Shown here in pieces: positions 52,648 through 61,533 of a stretch of 64,000 nucleotides of DNA. The notes under the pieces were generated by a model. The model was not told where the DNA came from, ran no database searches, and was given only the letters and a program-made list of their open reading frames with translations. The position numbers and the translations under genes are program-made. Location: NCBI RefSeq assembly GCF_002836205.1, contig NZ_PJBE01000012.1, forward strand, positions 620,001 to 684,000, given 5' to 3'. Position 1 is the first letter of the stretch; the number at the start of each line of letters is the position of its first letter. This DNA is from Shewanella sp. Choline-02u-19 (GTDB lineage Bacteria; Pseudomonadota; Gammaproteobacteria; Enterobacterales; Shewanellaceae).

Positions 52648-53355
52648 ATGTTTCTAAGTTCTTTCTTTAAAAAAACAAACCAGTCTATTTTAATCGCTCC
52701 TGAACAGGCTAGTGAGTTTGCTAAAAGCGTTGCACAAGATTTCAATCCTATTCATGACGTTGCCGCAAAGCGCTTTTGTGTACCAGGCGATCTGCTTTTC
52801 TCTCTGGTATTGAATGAATACGGTCTTAGCCAAAAAATGACGTTTAATTTTGCCGGCATGGTTGGTGAAGGTGTAAAGCTACAGTTTCCCGTTACCGTAG
52901 ATGAAGATTTCGATATTCACGATGACAAAGAAAAGTGCTATTTAAACGTACATCGCAGCGGTGATGTTAGACATTGTGATGTTCAGATTGAATCATTTAT
53001 TCGTAAATATGTCGCATTTTCAGGCCTTAACTTTATGCATATTTTGGTGCCGATGATGAAACAGCGCCAAATGATGATCAACCCCGCAAGGCCGCTAGTT
53101 ATTTATGAAAGCATGTCTTTTGATTTAACCACGCTCGACTTTACCGAAGTTGAGCTCACGTTAGTGAAGGAAGATTTACAGATCCAAGGTAAGCGTGGCG
53201 ATGTCACATTAACGTTTGAGCTCCACAGTGGTGACACTTTGGTAGGCACCGGAATTAAGACATTGGTGATGAGCGGCCTACGCCCATACGTTGATGACCA
53301 AGCACAGCAGATGTTTGATAAATACGAAGAGCGCCGAATCAGCTATAGCGCTTAG
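52648..53355 (+). CDS. DUF3581 family protein
   Basis: The 235-residue cytoplasmic protein resembles DUF3581, present in Shewanella and Vibrio. Its N-terminal half (EQASEFAKSVAQDFNPIHDVAAKRFCVPGDLLFSLVLNEYG) recalls hot-dog-fold MaoC-like proteins with the DxNPIH motif, and the second half repeats a beta-rich pattern. No catalytic role is established. I start at the ATG at 52648; a GTG two codons earlier is possible. Confidence 0.75.
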   Translation: MFLSSFFKKTNQSILIAPEQASEFAKSVAQDFNPIHDVAAKRFCVPGDLLFSLVLNEYGLSQKMTFNFAGMVGEGVKLQFPVTVDEDFDIHDDKEKCYLNVHRSGDVRHCDVQIESFIRKYVAFSGLNFMHILVPMMKQRQMMINPARPLVIYESMSFDLTTLDFTEVELTLVKEDLQIQGKRGDVTLTFELHSGDTLVGTGIKTLVMSGLRPYVDDQAQQMFDKYEERRISYSA

Positions 53356-53388
53356 AAAGACAGGCCCGTTATCGGGCATAGCATTCAG

Positions 53389-53423
53389 ACCGATTGATCG
53401 CACTAGCGATTAGTCGGTTTTTT
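53389..53423 (+). terminator. Rho-independent terminator after DUF3581 gene
   Basis: ACCGA..TCGC and GCGA..TCGGT form a stem with a small internal loop, followed by TTTTTT. A smaller hairpin GCCCG/CGGGC precedes it at 53374. Confidence 0.75.
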
Positions 53424-53604
53424 GTTTTAGGCTGCTGATTAAATCAGCAGCCAATCGATTGCGGGCTTTTTAGTGATTAAAGTGTGAGTTAGCTCACTTG
53501 AGGCTAGCGGTGAGATAACGCATTCTATTTAACCCTATTGATCGTGTTTAGATGCGGTTATTAGTGGATCCGTTCGGATGAAGGTAGCAGGAGAGTAGGG
53601 ATAA

Positions 53605-53662
53605 ATACCACTTCCAATAAATATGTGCTCAATTCAGAGCAACTATTCAATGGAATTGGTAT
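53605..53662. repeat. 58-bp palindromic dispersed repeat
   Basis: The element starts ATACCACTTCCAAT and ends ATTCAATGGAATTGGTAT; the arms pair over 26 bases with about five mismatches around AATTCA. It is related to the ends of the 29522 element and to 33432. It lies just before the glycine riboswitch region. Confidence 0.65.
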
Positions 53663-53779
53663 ACCTACACCGACGAGGCAACTTAGTTTCGAGCCCTACT
53701 TCACTATATTAATGTATAGCGTAGCGCTCAAATTAAGGACTCTTTCAGGTGCCACATTGTGGTGAGGACTGTTACTGGA

Positions 53780-53902
53780 CGAGCCTCTGGAGAGACTGTG
53801 AACAGATAAGCGTTGCAAGCTTTATTTGCCACACAGCGCCGAAGGCGAAAGTGCTAACAGAACATTGTTAGCGCGAAACGCTCAGGCAAAAGGACAGAGG
53901 AG
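53780..53902 (+). ncRNA. Glycine riboswitch (single aptamer)
   Basis: The hallmark blocks are in order: CCTCTGGAGAGACTG (53784-53798, P1 and start of P2), CGCCGAAGGCGAAA, GAAACGCTCAGGCAAAAGGACAGAGG (as GCTCAGGCAAAAGGAC, 53879-53894, then CAGAGG). CCTCTG at 53784 pairs with CAGAGG at 53895 to close P1. Only one complete aptamer is seen; a hairpin CCACA/TGTGG near 53748 precedes it. The downstream symporter is a known type of target. The 3' strand of P1 overlaps a ribosome-binding site. Confidence 0.9.
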
Positions 53903-53905
53903 AGG

Positions 53906-53989
53906 ATGACTGTGTTAGCTATTATCAACCCGATATTAGTCACTGTCGTTTGCTGCTGCGCCTTTTCTGCCTTTTATTGGGTTAGATAA
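53906..53989 (+). CDS. 27-residue hydrophobic small protein in riboswitch leader
   Basis: An ATG at 53906 directly follows AGAGGAGAGG, a near-ideal ribosome-binding site that is also the 3' strand of riboswitch P1. The ORF has 27 codons and encodes one membrane-length helix (MTVLAIINPILVTVV, then CCCAFSAFYWVR). It ends 104 bases before the symporter start. It could be a translated leader peptide or a small subunit of the symporter. No homologue is known to me. Confidence 0.55.
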   Translation: MTVLAIINPILVTVVCCCAFSAFYWVR

Positions 53990-54093
53990 ACCGCTCGCTG
54001 CGATCAGCAGCGGCCAACACCAGCCATTTCTTTTCTCCTCCGATTATTAATAACTTTATACCAAGTTACGTTGTTTAATATTCGAGGAACACC

Positions 54094-55464
54094 ATGAATT
54101 ACCACGCACTACTAGCCGATATCAACGCCATTGTTTGGGGGCCTGTTACCCTTTGCCTACTGGTCGGAACCGGTCTTTATTTCACGATTAGACTTAAACT
54201 TATTCAAGTCTTTAAACTCCCGCTAGCCCTGAGTTTGCTGTTTAAACCCGCTACAGGCAAAGGCGACTTAACCTCTTTTGCTGCGCTTTGTACTGCATTG
54301 TCGGCCACCATAGGTACCGGCAACATTGTCGGCGTTGCTACCGCGATTAAAATTGGGGGGCCAGGGGCGCTTTTTTGGATGTGGCTCGCCGCCTTTTTTG
54401 GCATGGCGACTAAATACGCCGAGTGTATGTTGGCAGTAAAATATCGTACCACCGACGCCCGTGGCAACATTGCGGGCGGGCCTATGTATTACATTGAACG
54501 CGGACTCGGCCTTAAATGGCTGGCGAAAATTTTTGCCGTATTTGGTGTCGGTGTAGCATTCTTTGGGATCGGTACCTTTGCCCAAGTGAATGCCATTAGT
54601 GATGCCATGACTATCGCCTTTGATGTCCCGGCGTGGGTAACGGCCATTGTGCTGACCTTAATGGTGGCAGCGGTGACATTAGGCGGGGTTAAGCGCATCG
54701 CCAATGTGGCGCAAAAGGTCGTACCGACAATGGCGTTAGGTTATGTGTTTGCTTGCCTGTGGATTTTAGTGATGTTTGCCGATCAAATACTGCCTGCACT
54801 GCAACTTGTGCTGCACTCGGCTTTTACCCCAATTTCAGCCGCTGGTGGCTTTTTAGGGGCCACAGTGGCGCAGGCGCTGCAAATAGGTATCGCTCGAGGG
54901 GTGTTTTCAAATGAATCGGGTTTAGGTAGCGCACCTATAGCGGCGGCTGCCGCTAGAACCAATGAACCTGTTGAGCAGGGCATGGTGAGCATGACGGGGA
55001 CATTTTTCGATACTATTTTAATCTGCACTATGACTGGGCTGGTGTTAATTATCACCGGAGTGTGGAGTGGCGACACTGCCGGAGCAGCAATGACCAGTGC
55101 CGCATTTGCCGCTGGTGGCTCAGCTATTATTGGCCAATACGTGGTGACTATCGCACTGGTTTGTTTTGCCTTTACCACTATTTTGGGCTGGAATTATTAT
55201 GGTGAACGCTGTTGGTATTACCTCACGGGTCACTATTTGGGTGAAAAAGGCGTGAAACTATATCAGTTGACCTTTTTAAGCTTGATTGCCGTAGGTGCTT
55301 TTATTCAGTTAGATCTGATTTGGATGTTAGCGGATACAGTCAACGGCTTGATGGCGATCCCAAACTTGATCGCGTTAATTGGCTTAAGGCATGTGATTAT
55401 TGCTGAGACGGATAAGTACTTTGCCAAGCGTCGCGCTGCTGTGCTTGACGAACTAAAACACTAG
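54094..55464 (+). CDS. AGCS-family sodium:alanine/glycine symporter
   Basis: The 456-residue inner-membrane protein has about 11 helices and AGCS signatures: TALSATIGTGNIVGVATAIKIGGPGALFWMW near residue 65, GGPMYYIERGLGLKWLA, and GVFSNESGLGSAPIAAAAA near residue 270. The family imports alanine or glycine with Na+; the upstream glycine riboswitch points to glycine. The ATG at 54094 follows GAGG at 6 bases. Confidence 0.92.
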   Translation: MNYHALLADINAIVWGPVTLCLLVGTGLYFTIRLKLIQVFKLPLALSLLFKPATGKGDLTSFAALCTALSATIGTGNIVGVATAIKIGGPGALFWMWLAAFFGMATKYAECMLAVKYRTTDARGNIAGGPMYYIERGLGLKWLAKIFAVFGVGVAFFGIGTFAQVNAISDAMTIAFDVPAWVTAIVLTLMVAAVTLGGVKRIANVAQKVVPTMALGYVFACLWILVMFADQILPALQLVLHSAFTPISAAGGFLGATVAQALQIGIARGVFSNESGLGSAPIAAAAARTNEPVEQGMVSMTGTFFDTILICTMTGLVLIITGVWSGDTAGAAMTSAAFAAGGSAIIGQYVVTIALVCFAFTTILGWNYYGERCWYYLTGHYLGEKGVKLYQLTFLSLIAVGAFIQLDLIWMLADTVNGLMAIPNLIALIGLRHVIIAETDKYFAKRRAAVLDELKH

Positions 55465-55771
55465 GGGCTAAGCACTAATCATTAATCTGGGTTTTAAGTC
55501 ACTTCACTGCGCGTTTATGGGGAGTAAAGTGACTTATTATGATGTCTCGTGTTAGTGCCGTGGCGTAACGAGTTAAGCATCATTAATTCTACACCGTTCG
55601 CTAAATTGCTTAAATAAGTCCTTTATGCAGCCGCATAACGGAATAAAGTTAGCCAAATACCTGTTCAAGTAGGACTTGGCTATCGACAATATAGCTCAAT
55701 CCTTATAAATTATCCGGCTTACCCTTTTTTACGTTGTAATGGCGTAAAAATCGCTCATATGAGGAATGTTC
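55465..55771. other. Intergenic region before the SMC gene
   Basis: An inverted repeat AAGTCACTT/AAGTGACTT (55496-55504, 55527-55535) may act as a weak terminator of the symporter gene but has no T-tract. The remainder should contain the promoter of the Mks/Wadjet-like cluster; no clear operator is seen. Confidence 0.35.
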
Positions 55772-58700
55772 ATGGCTCAACAAGGCTACTCTTTACTGCG
55801 TATTATCATCATTGACAGTTTTTGGAAGGGGCAAGTTAATGAGCTTGATTTAAGCGGCCACACGCAGTTAGAGGGAACCAATGGTGCAGGTAAAACTTCA
55901 TTAATGCGCTTATTGCCATTATTTTATGGCATGCGGCCAAGTGACATTGTCAGCAAGGTTGATCAGGCACGTAATTTTGTCGATTATTATCTGCCACGTG
56001 CTTCAAGTATGTTGATCTATGAGTATCAACGTCCCCATGGGCAAACGTGCATGGTACTCGTGTGTAGCGATGGTCGCGGCGCGCAGTATAAATTTATTGA
56101 TGCGGCTTATAACAGTGAACACTTTATTGGCGATAATCATCAACGTCGATCAATGAAAGAAATTGAAGGCTTTTATCGGCAGATAGGCTGTGACTCAACC
56201 AGCTATCTGGCCGTTGAAAAGTACCGTCAAGTGATCCAAAACCTCCGCAGCGGCCGAAAATTAAAAGATGTACGCCAACTGCAAAATCGCTACAGCTTTT
56301 GTGAACAGTCTAGTCCGCATATCGATAAAGTGATTAACGGCACCATCGAAAAGAACCTCGATTTTGAAGCTGTGAAACGTATGCTGGTGGCTATCGCGAG
56401 TGACTATCTTGCCCGAGGTACAGGGGAAGAGAAAGAGCAAATAAGCCTCAATAAAGAGGACATCAGCAGTTGGTTGGCTGATATTCAAGCGAGCCGTGCG
56501 GTACAAAAAGTAGCAGATAAAATTGGCCTGTGGCAGGGTGAATTTAATAGCCTAGATAGTCTATTGAACAAGCTTCAGCACCTGCATTTTGAAATACTAG
56601 CCCATCAAGTAAGCCTCAATGAACAACAAGAGACCAGCGCTGAAAAGAAAAGGCAGGCACAACAACAGCTTTCAACTTTGGTACATGAACTAGAAACGAC
56701 CAAGCAAGCATTGAGTAAGCAGGTGTCTAACTTAAAGGCAGATATCGAGGGCGATCAAAGCCGGATTGATCTACTCGATACTGACAAGATGAAGTATGAC
56801 GATGATGATGCGGCAAATTATCAGCTGCAAGCAGACAGAGCACCGCATATCCAAGATCAGCTTAATGAGATCAATGCGATTATTAATGCCTTTGAAGGTA
56901 ATATTAATAAGTTGCAGCAAAAATTTGCCGATCTGATCCAAACATTAAAATTTCAACACCTTCAAGATCAAACCAACAATCAAACGAAAGTCACCAGTAT
57001 TCGTGAGGTTGCCACCCAAAAGCTCACTAAAATCATTGATGTTGATCGGTTACAAAATCGCGAACTAGAGCAGCAACTGAATGGGCGCAATATTGCCCTG
57101 CAGCTGAAGAAACAGCAGCTAGAAAGTGATCTTAAACTAGAGCAGCAAAAATTATCCCTGGTGCAGCTCAATCAAGTGCAGCTCGCCCCAGAGTTGCAGC
57201 AAGATATCGAGCAAAACACGCAAGCGTTAAGTGATGCTAAAGATAAACAAAACAGTTTGTATAAAGCGCATTCTCAAGCGCTGCAGCAATATAACGGTCT
57301 AATCAAGCGCCGCGATAATCAGTTAGAGAAATATGCTCAAGAAAAACGTCAGTTAGAGGGGCTCTCGACGGAATATGAGCAGGTACGTGCACAGCTTATT
57401 CCTGCTGATGGCTCGTTACAGTATTTTCTTGATAACGAAGCACAAGCAAAAAACTGGAAAGATAACATTGGTCGCTTACTGACAAGCGAGCAGTTAACGC
57501 GTTGTGATCTAGCCCCTACATGGGTCGGTGGCGACAGTTTTTATGGTCTTTCTCTCGATCTAGCGCCTTTACAGAGCAATGACTCACTGTTTCTCGATGA
57601 GATCCAACTACGAGAAAAGTGTGAAGCCTTGGGGGATAAAATAACTGAGCAGGCTGCTCGAATTGAACAGCTCGATGAGCATATTGGCTTATTAACCAAA
57701 GAGATCTCTGTAGCGGAAGCTGATTGCGCAACGGCGACGCAGGATCTGACCAAAAATGAACTCAATTTGCAGCAGCTAAATGTGCAAAAAGAGAATTTTG
57801 AGGTTAAAAAAGCCGTGGCGATTAAGGCTTATACCGATGCTGTTAATCAGCAACTCAAAACGCTAGAGTCTGAACAGAAGCGCTTAGTCAAACAGCAACA
57901 ACAGTATACAGATGATGCTGAAGAACAGCGCCATGAACTGCATAATCAGCTACTTGAAAAACGTATGGTGGTAGAAGGCGATCGTGATAGCCAGCTGGCA
58001 TTGCTAGTGGAGGAGAGCACAGAGAGTGACGCGAACTATAAGCAACGTTTAAAAGATCTGAAAAAGCAGCAAAACACCGATCTGGCCAAACTTGATCCAG
58101 ACGGAGAGGTCGATAAACGCACCACAGAGCGCAAGGCGATAGAGCAAGCGTTGAAGCAGTGTGCTGTGTTTGAGCAAAAGGCACATCACTACCAGCACTT
58201 TATGAGTGACCGCTATTGTCATCGTGATGGTTTAGTTGAGCAAAATCAGAATCGATTAGTACAGCAGCGGAGTATTGAGACTCAGCTTGAAGATGCTAAC
58301 GTGCGACTCAATAGTGACATCACAGCGCTACGCAGCGATATTAAAAAACTGAATGATAAAAAAACCTATGCCGAGGAGTTGCTCAATCAATTAGCGGACA
58401 GCCAACGTCACTGTGAAAAGCAGGGCATTGAAGCGTTGGAGTCTGCTGGTCAACCGCATAATCAAGCGGATCTTAGTGTGAGTTTTTGCGCCGATTGGCT
58501 CAATCAATTTAAAGTGATTGAAAAACGCTTAGGCGAGCAGCTGAATAAGTTTAACGACGGTTTTAAAAAGAAACATGCCAGCAGCGATCTGTACGATAAC
58601 TGGCAAAAGCTGGTGGCTGAACACGATAACTTTAGTGCCGCAAAAAGTTTGTTTAAATACCGAGAGCCCATCGTCGAGCTGTTAAGCAGTGCTCAGCAAA

Positions 58701-59479
58701 AGCAAAAAAACACTTACCAGTTGGTGTCGGTTAACGCCACCATGATCAATGAGTTTTATCAGCATGTTGAGAACTTTGCTAGACAAATTAAAACGATAGG
58801 TAAGCAGCTGTCGACTAAGGTAACAGGGCTTGCTCATTTTGATGCGTTAGCAGAGATCAGCGTCACCACAGTGATGAAGCAAGAAGAGTTGGAATACTGG
58901 GGATCGTTAAAAGAGTTTTCAAAAGCCTATGATCTATGCCGCGATCAATTAAGCGACGGTGTTGGTGAGATCCCTGACGATCTTGTTTATGCGATGCAAA
59001 AATTGGCGACGTACTTGCCTAGCGAAGGTTTTGTATTAAACCACTGCAATCTGTTTGATATTGAATTTACCATCACTGAAAAAGGCCAGGTTAAACATGC
59101 GCGTAATGCACGTCAGCTCAAAAAAGTGAGCTCGACGGGTCTATCGTATTTGGCGATGTTGTCGTTGTTTGCAGGCTTGCTTGGGATGCTGCGTGGCGAA
59201 AGCCAATTTGGCAGTCAGATCATTTTACCAGTGGATGAGCTGGGTGAATTGGCGGCTGAAAATATTGATCTGTTATTGAAAATGTTTAGTGATAATGACA
59301 TTCACATTTTATCGGCTTCGCCGTCCACCGATCGTCATATTTTATCCTTATACGACAGACACTATAAGTTGAAAGATAATAAAATTTATCATGCTGAAAT
59401 ACCGCAGTCGCGCCTCGATGAACTTTTGGCAAACCGAGCCAGTCAGCAACAAACGGCGACCGCTAAGCAGGAGTTATAA
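55772..59479 (+). CDS. SMC-like ATPase of Mks/Wadjet type (MksB/JetC)
   Basis: The 1235-residue protein has an N-terminal ATPase half with Walker A LEGTNGAGKTSLMRLLPLFYG (Lys41), two long coiled-coil arms (about 250-530 and 600-1000) around a hinge-like region (about 540-600), and a C-terminal half with signature STGLSYL (about 1121-1127) and Walker B ILPVDELGEL (Asp1155, Glu1156). This is the MukB/MksB/JetC architecture. It is shorter than MukB (about 1480). It is followed, with one-base TAATG overlaps, by MukE- and MukF-like genes and then a TOPRIM gene. Start 55772 has GAGG 7 bases ahead. Confidence 0.82.
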   Translation: MAQQGYSLLRIIIIDSFWKGQVNELDLSGHTQLEGTNGAGKTSLMRLLPLFYGMRPSDIVSKVDQARNFVDYYLPRASSMLIYEYQRPHGQTCMVLVCSDGRGAQYKFIDAAYNSEHFIGDNHQRRSMKEIEGFYRQIGCDSTSYLAVEKYRQVIQNLRSGRKLKDVRQLQNRYSFCEQSSPHIDKVINGTIEKNLDFEAVKRMLVAIASDYLARGTGEEKEQISLNKEDISSWLADIQASRAVQKVADKIGLWQGEFNSLDSLLNKLQHLHFEILAHQVSLNEQQETSAEKKRQAQQQLSTLVHELETTKQALSKQVSNLKADIEGDQSRIDLLDTDKMKYDDDDAANYQLQADRAPHIQDQLNEINAIINAFEGNINKLQQKFADLIQTLKFQHLQDQTNNQTKVTSIREVATQKLTKIIDVDRLQNRELEQQLNGRNIALQLKKQQLESDLKLEQQKLSLVQLNQVQLAPELQQDIEQNTQALSDAKDKQNSLYKAHSQALQQYNGLIKRRDNQLEKYAQEKRQLEGLSTEYEQVRAQLIPADGSLQYFLDNEAQAKNWKDNIGRLLTSEQLTRCDLAPTWVGGDSFYGLSLDLAPLQSNDSLFLDEIQLREKCEALGDKITEQAARIEQLDEHIGLLTKEISVAEADCATATQDLTKNELNLQQLNVQKENFEVKKAVAIKAYTDAVNQQLKTLESEQKRLVKQQQQYTDDAEEQRHELHNQLLEKRMVVEGDRDSQLALLVEESTESDANYKQRLKDLKKQQNTDLAKLDPDGEVDKRTTERKAIEQALKQCAVFEQKAHHYQHFMSDRYCHRDGLVEQNQNRLVQQRSIETQLEDANVRLNSDITALRSDIKKLNDKKTYAEELLNQLADSQRHCEKQGIEALESAGQPHNQADLSVSFCADWLNQFKVIEKRLGEQLNKFNDGFKKKHASSDLYDNWQKLVAEHDNFSAAKSLFKYREPIVELLSSAQQKQKNTYQLVSVNATMINEFYQHVENFARQIKTIGKQLSTKVTGLAHFDALAEISVTTVMKQEELEYWGSLKEFSKAYDLCRDQLSDGVGEIPDDLVYAMQKLATYLPSEGFVLNHCNLFDIEFTITEKGQVKHARNARQLKKVSSTGLSYLAMLSLFAGLLGMLRGESQFGSQIILPVDELGELAAENIDLLLKMFSDNDIHILSASPSTDRHILSLYDRHYKLKDNKIYHAEIPQSRLDELLANRASQQQTATAKQEL

Positions 59480-60102
59480 TGTTTAAACAGACGATTCAAA
59501 AACTGCTCACTGGAGAAGTGATTTGCGAAACCGCTTTTGCTGAAGAGTTTACCTACCTTAAAGTCGACAGTGAGTTTGAACGAGTCAGTGATTTTTTGTC
59601 AAATCTCGATCGTAACCTAACTTACCTCGACAGTGCGGATGCCTATTACTGCACCTTTATGCAAGTGGATCAAAGTAATTCTGCCGAGTTGTCAGCGCTG
59701 TTTAATGAAATGCGCAGTGTGTTTAGACCGTTAGTTGAATTCTTAGATTTACTGCTGACTGCGACCCAAGCCGATCTGCCCTTGCATGGAAAATCAGTCG
59801 TTAATATTAACGCACTATTCGAACCGTTCGAGCAAGATCAAACCTTACGCGATCAACTTAGACGGTTGACCTCGATTAAGCCGTTTAAAACCAATAAAGA
59901 AGAAACCAGAGAGCAGCTTGCGACCTTATTTAATAAGCTCGAAGATATGCACTATTTCGTTAGGAAAAACCCCGGTAGTAGTCGTTATTTCGCCACGGCG
60001 CGGTTTGATCTTATTTACTGTTTAATTGAGTTTTTAAATGATTCAGAGCAAGTCGAATTGCCGGATGAGCAGACCGAACAACAAGATGAGTTATTGTTCT
60101 AA
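59479..60102 (+). CDS. MksE/JetB-like condensin subunit
   Basis: The 207-residue acidic protein has no recognisable enzymatic motif. Its size and position between an SMC gene and a kleisin-like gene match MksE/JetB (MukE-type tandem winged-helix) proteins. It starts MFKQTIQKLLTGEVICETAFAEEFTYL and ends in an acidic tail. Start and stop each overlap the neighbouring gene by one base (TAATG), so the three subunits are translated as a coupled set. Confidence 0.65.
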   Translation: MFKQTIQKLLTGEVICETAFAEEFTYLKVDSEFERVSDFLSNLDRNLTYLDSADAYYCTFMQVDQSNSAELSALFNEMRSVFRPLVEFLDLLLTATQADLPLHGKSVVNINALFEPFEQDQTLRDQLRRLTSIKPFKTNKEETREQLATLFNKLEDMHYFVRKNPGSSRYFATARFDLIYCLIEFLNDSEQVELPDEQTEQQDELLF

Positions 60103-61343
60103 TGGCAGGCTTTGATGCAGGACAGGTTGCAGCGCTGCTGAGAAAAATAGGCGCTAACGATGAGCTATTGGCTAACGCTTATGTCTACGGCTCGATAGCA
60201 GCAGACAGTCAAGATGGCAAAACCATTTCGACCTTACACAAGGCGGGTCTACTGCGCCCTGATGATGAAGCTGGTGAGTTTAGGGTCACCACAGACTTTA
60301 AACGTATGCTTAATCGTTTGATGCGCAAGCAAAGCAGTTATCGTCAGTTAACCGACATGGGCAAGGTGATTGAAGCGCTGGACGAAACGGTGAAAGACTA
60401 TCAACTGTCGGTACAGGCTAATCATTCTGAAGATGCCGATCTGTTTTTAGAACAACTTGACGATCTGTTATATGAAACCAAAGATGGTTTAAACAATAAC
60501 CTCGACAATATGCATTACGGTATTGTGAGCCAGTTTGGTTTTGTCAGTAGCCTAGCGAACAAGATAAGACAAAACGAGCGCTACTTGAACCATGCACAGA
60601 ATCTACTGACCGAGCTGCAACAAATTGATCCAGAAGCTTGTTATGAGTGGATAAACTGGCCGTGTCCAAATGAGTTCGCTCGTAAAATTACCGGTTTTGT
60701 CTATTGGTTTAACCAAGTGTTGCCAAGGCTACGTTTCATTATCGACAACATGCGTCTGAGCCTGTTTCGCTTACGTCGTGATGAGAAAAAGGCCAATCAA
60801 CTGCGCAGCATGGCGCGTTTTTTACGTCAGCACCCTGAGTTTGATCTAAGCGATAATCTGTATGAGCACCCTGAATTGCCTGAGGGCTTAAAATTAGCCC
60901 CGGCGATGGCGCTTAAATCTTATGTTGATACGCGTAATACCGCGTTAGAAGCACCGCTTATTCAGTTAGTTCAAGCCTTGCGAAAGCAATCTATGGCTCA
61001 GGATATGAAGGAGCGAGAGACTGCAGACATTGAGCTTAAGCCGATAGAGCGAGTGCGCTATCAAAGTGACTTTTTTGATCTGCAAGCTGAATTGCTGTTT
61101 GAGCAAGTCATTACGACTAATGCCCCCATCTCCGCCTTAGTATTTTGGCGACAGTCACAGAATGATTGGCAAGAAAATGCTCATAGCATCAAGCCAAAAG
61201 CCTGGATTGAATTGGTGTTTAGCTGCTATTGCAAGCTAACCAATGAACAACAAGCCGCGTTTAGCATCAATATGAAAGGGGTCCAACTTGCGGGGACATC
61301 CGATAACTTCAGCTACCACGATGTGGTGATCGGCTTAAATTAA
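60102..61343 (+). CDS. MukF-like kleisin (MksF/JetA-like)
   Basis: The 413-residue, largely helical protein resembles the MukF/JetA group: an N-terminal winged-helix-like part (about 1-75), a helical middle, and a C-terminal winged-helix part (about 330-413) that would contact the SMC heads. Its sequence is not strongly diagnostic; the call rests on size and gene order. It overlaps the MksE-like gene by one base and is the last gene of the coupled trio; the TOPRIM gene follows after 190 bases. Confidence 0.65.
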   Translation: MAGFDAGQVAALLRKIGANDELLANAYVYGSIAADSQDGKTISTLHKAGLLRPDDEAGEFRVTTDFKRMLNRLMRKQSSYRQLTDMGKVIEALDETVKDYQLSVQANHSEDADLFLEQLDDLLYETKDGLNNNLDNMHYGIVSQFGFVSSLANKIRQNERYLNHAQNLLTELQQIDPEACYEWINWPCPNEFARKITGFVYWFNQVLPRLRFIIDNMRLSLFRLRRDEKKANQLRSMARFLRQHPEFDLSDNLYEHPELPEGLKLAPAMALKSYVDTRNTALEAPLIQLVQALRKQSMAQDMKERETADIELKPIERVRYQSDFFDLQAELLFEQVITTNAPISALVFWRQSQNDWQENAHSIKPKAWIELVFSCYCKLTNEQQAAFSINMKGVQLAGTSDNFSYHDVVIGLN

Positions 61344-61414
61344 TCGCTGTGCTCTCTATTGCGGTTGTTCAATTTGTAAGAGTCTGAATTTTATCCATCT
61401 GAATAAAGTAGGTC

Positions 61415-61476
61415 TTCATCAGCATGGATGTAAGGCAAAGCCCCAGGGATGGGGTTACGGCGGCCTTGCCGATGAA
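61415..61476. repeat. Nested hairpin, probable dispersed repeat
   Basis: TTCATC/GATGAA, AAGGC/GCCTT and CCCCA/TGGGG pair in nested order around GGGA, giving a long imperfect hairpin. It lies between the kleisin-like and TOPRIM genes and could lower or uncouple TOPRIM expression. Confidence 0.55.
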
Positions 61477-61533
61477 TGACAGCAGTGCTAAATAAACAAC
61501 GTTTGAAAATCGCGCTTTGAATATAGGTTATGT

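Noticed and set aside
53903..54093. Second glycine aptamer after the first
   Set aside because: None of the conserved blocks (CCGAAGG, CTCAGGCAAAAGGAC) recurs.
55496..55535. Terminator of the AGCS gene from the inverted repeat AAGTCACTT/AAGTGACTT
   Set aside because: No T-tract follows and the loop is 22 bases; mentioned only as a possibility.
55772..61343. Housekeeping MukBEF
   Set aside because: The SMC is about 250 residues shorter than MukB, the order is not F-E-B, and a TOPRIM gene follows, all favouring the Mks/Wadjet group.
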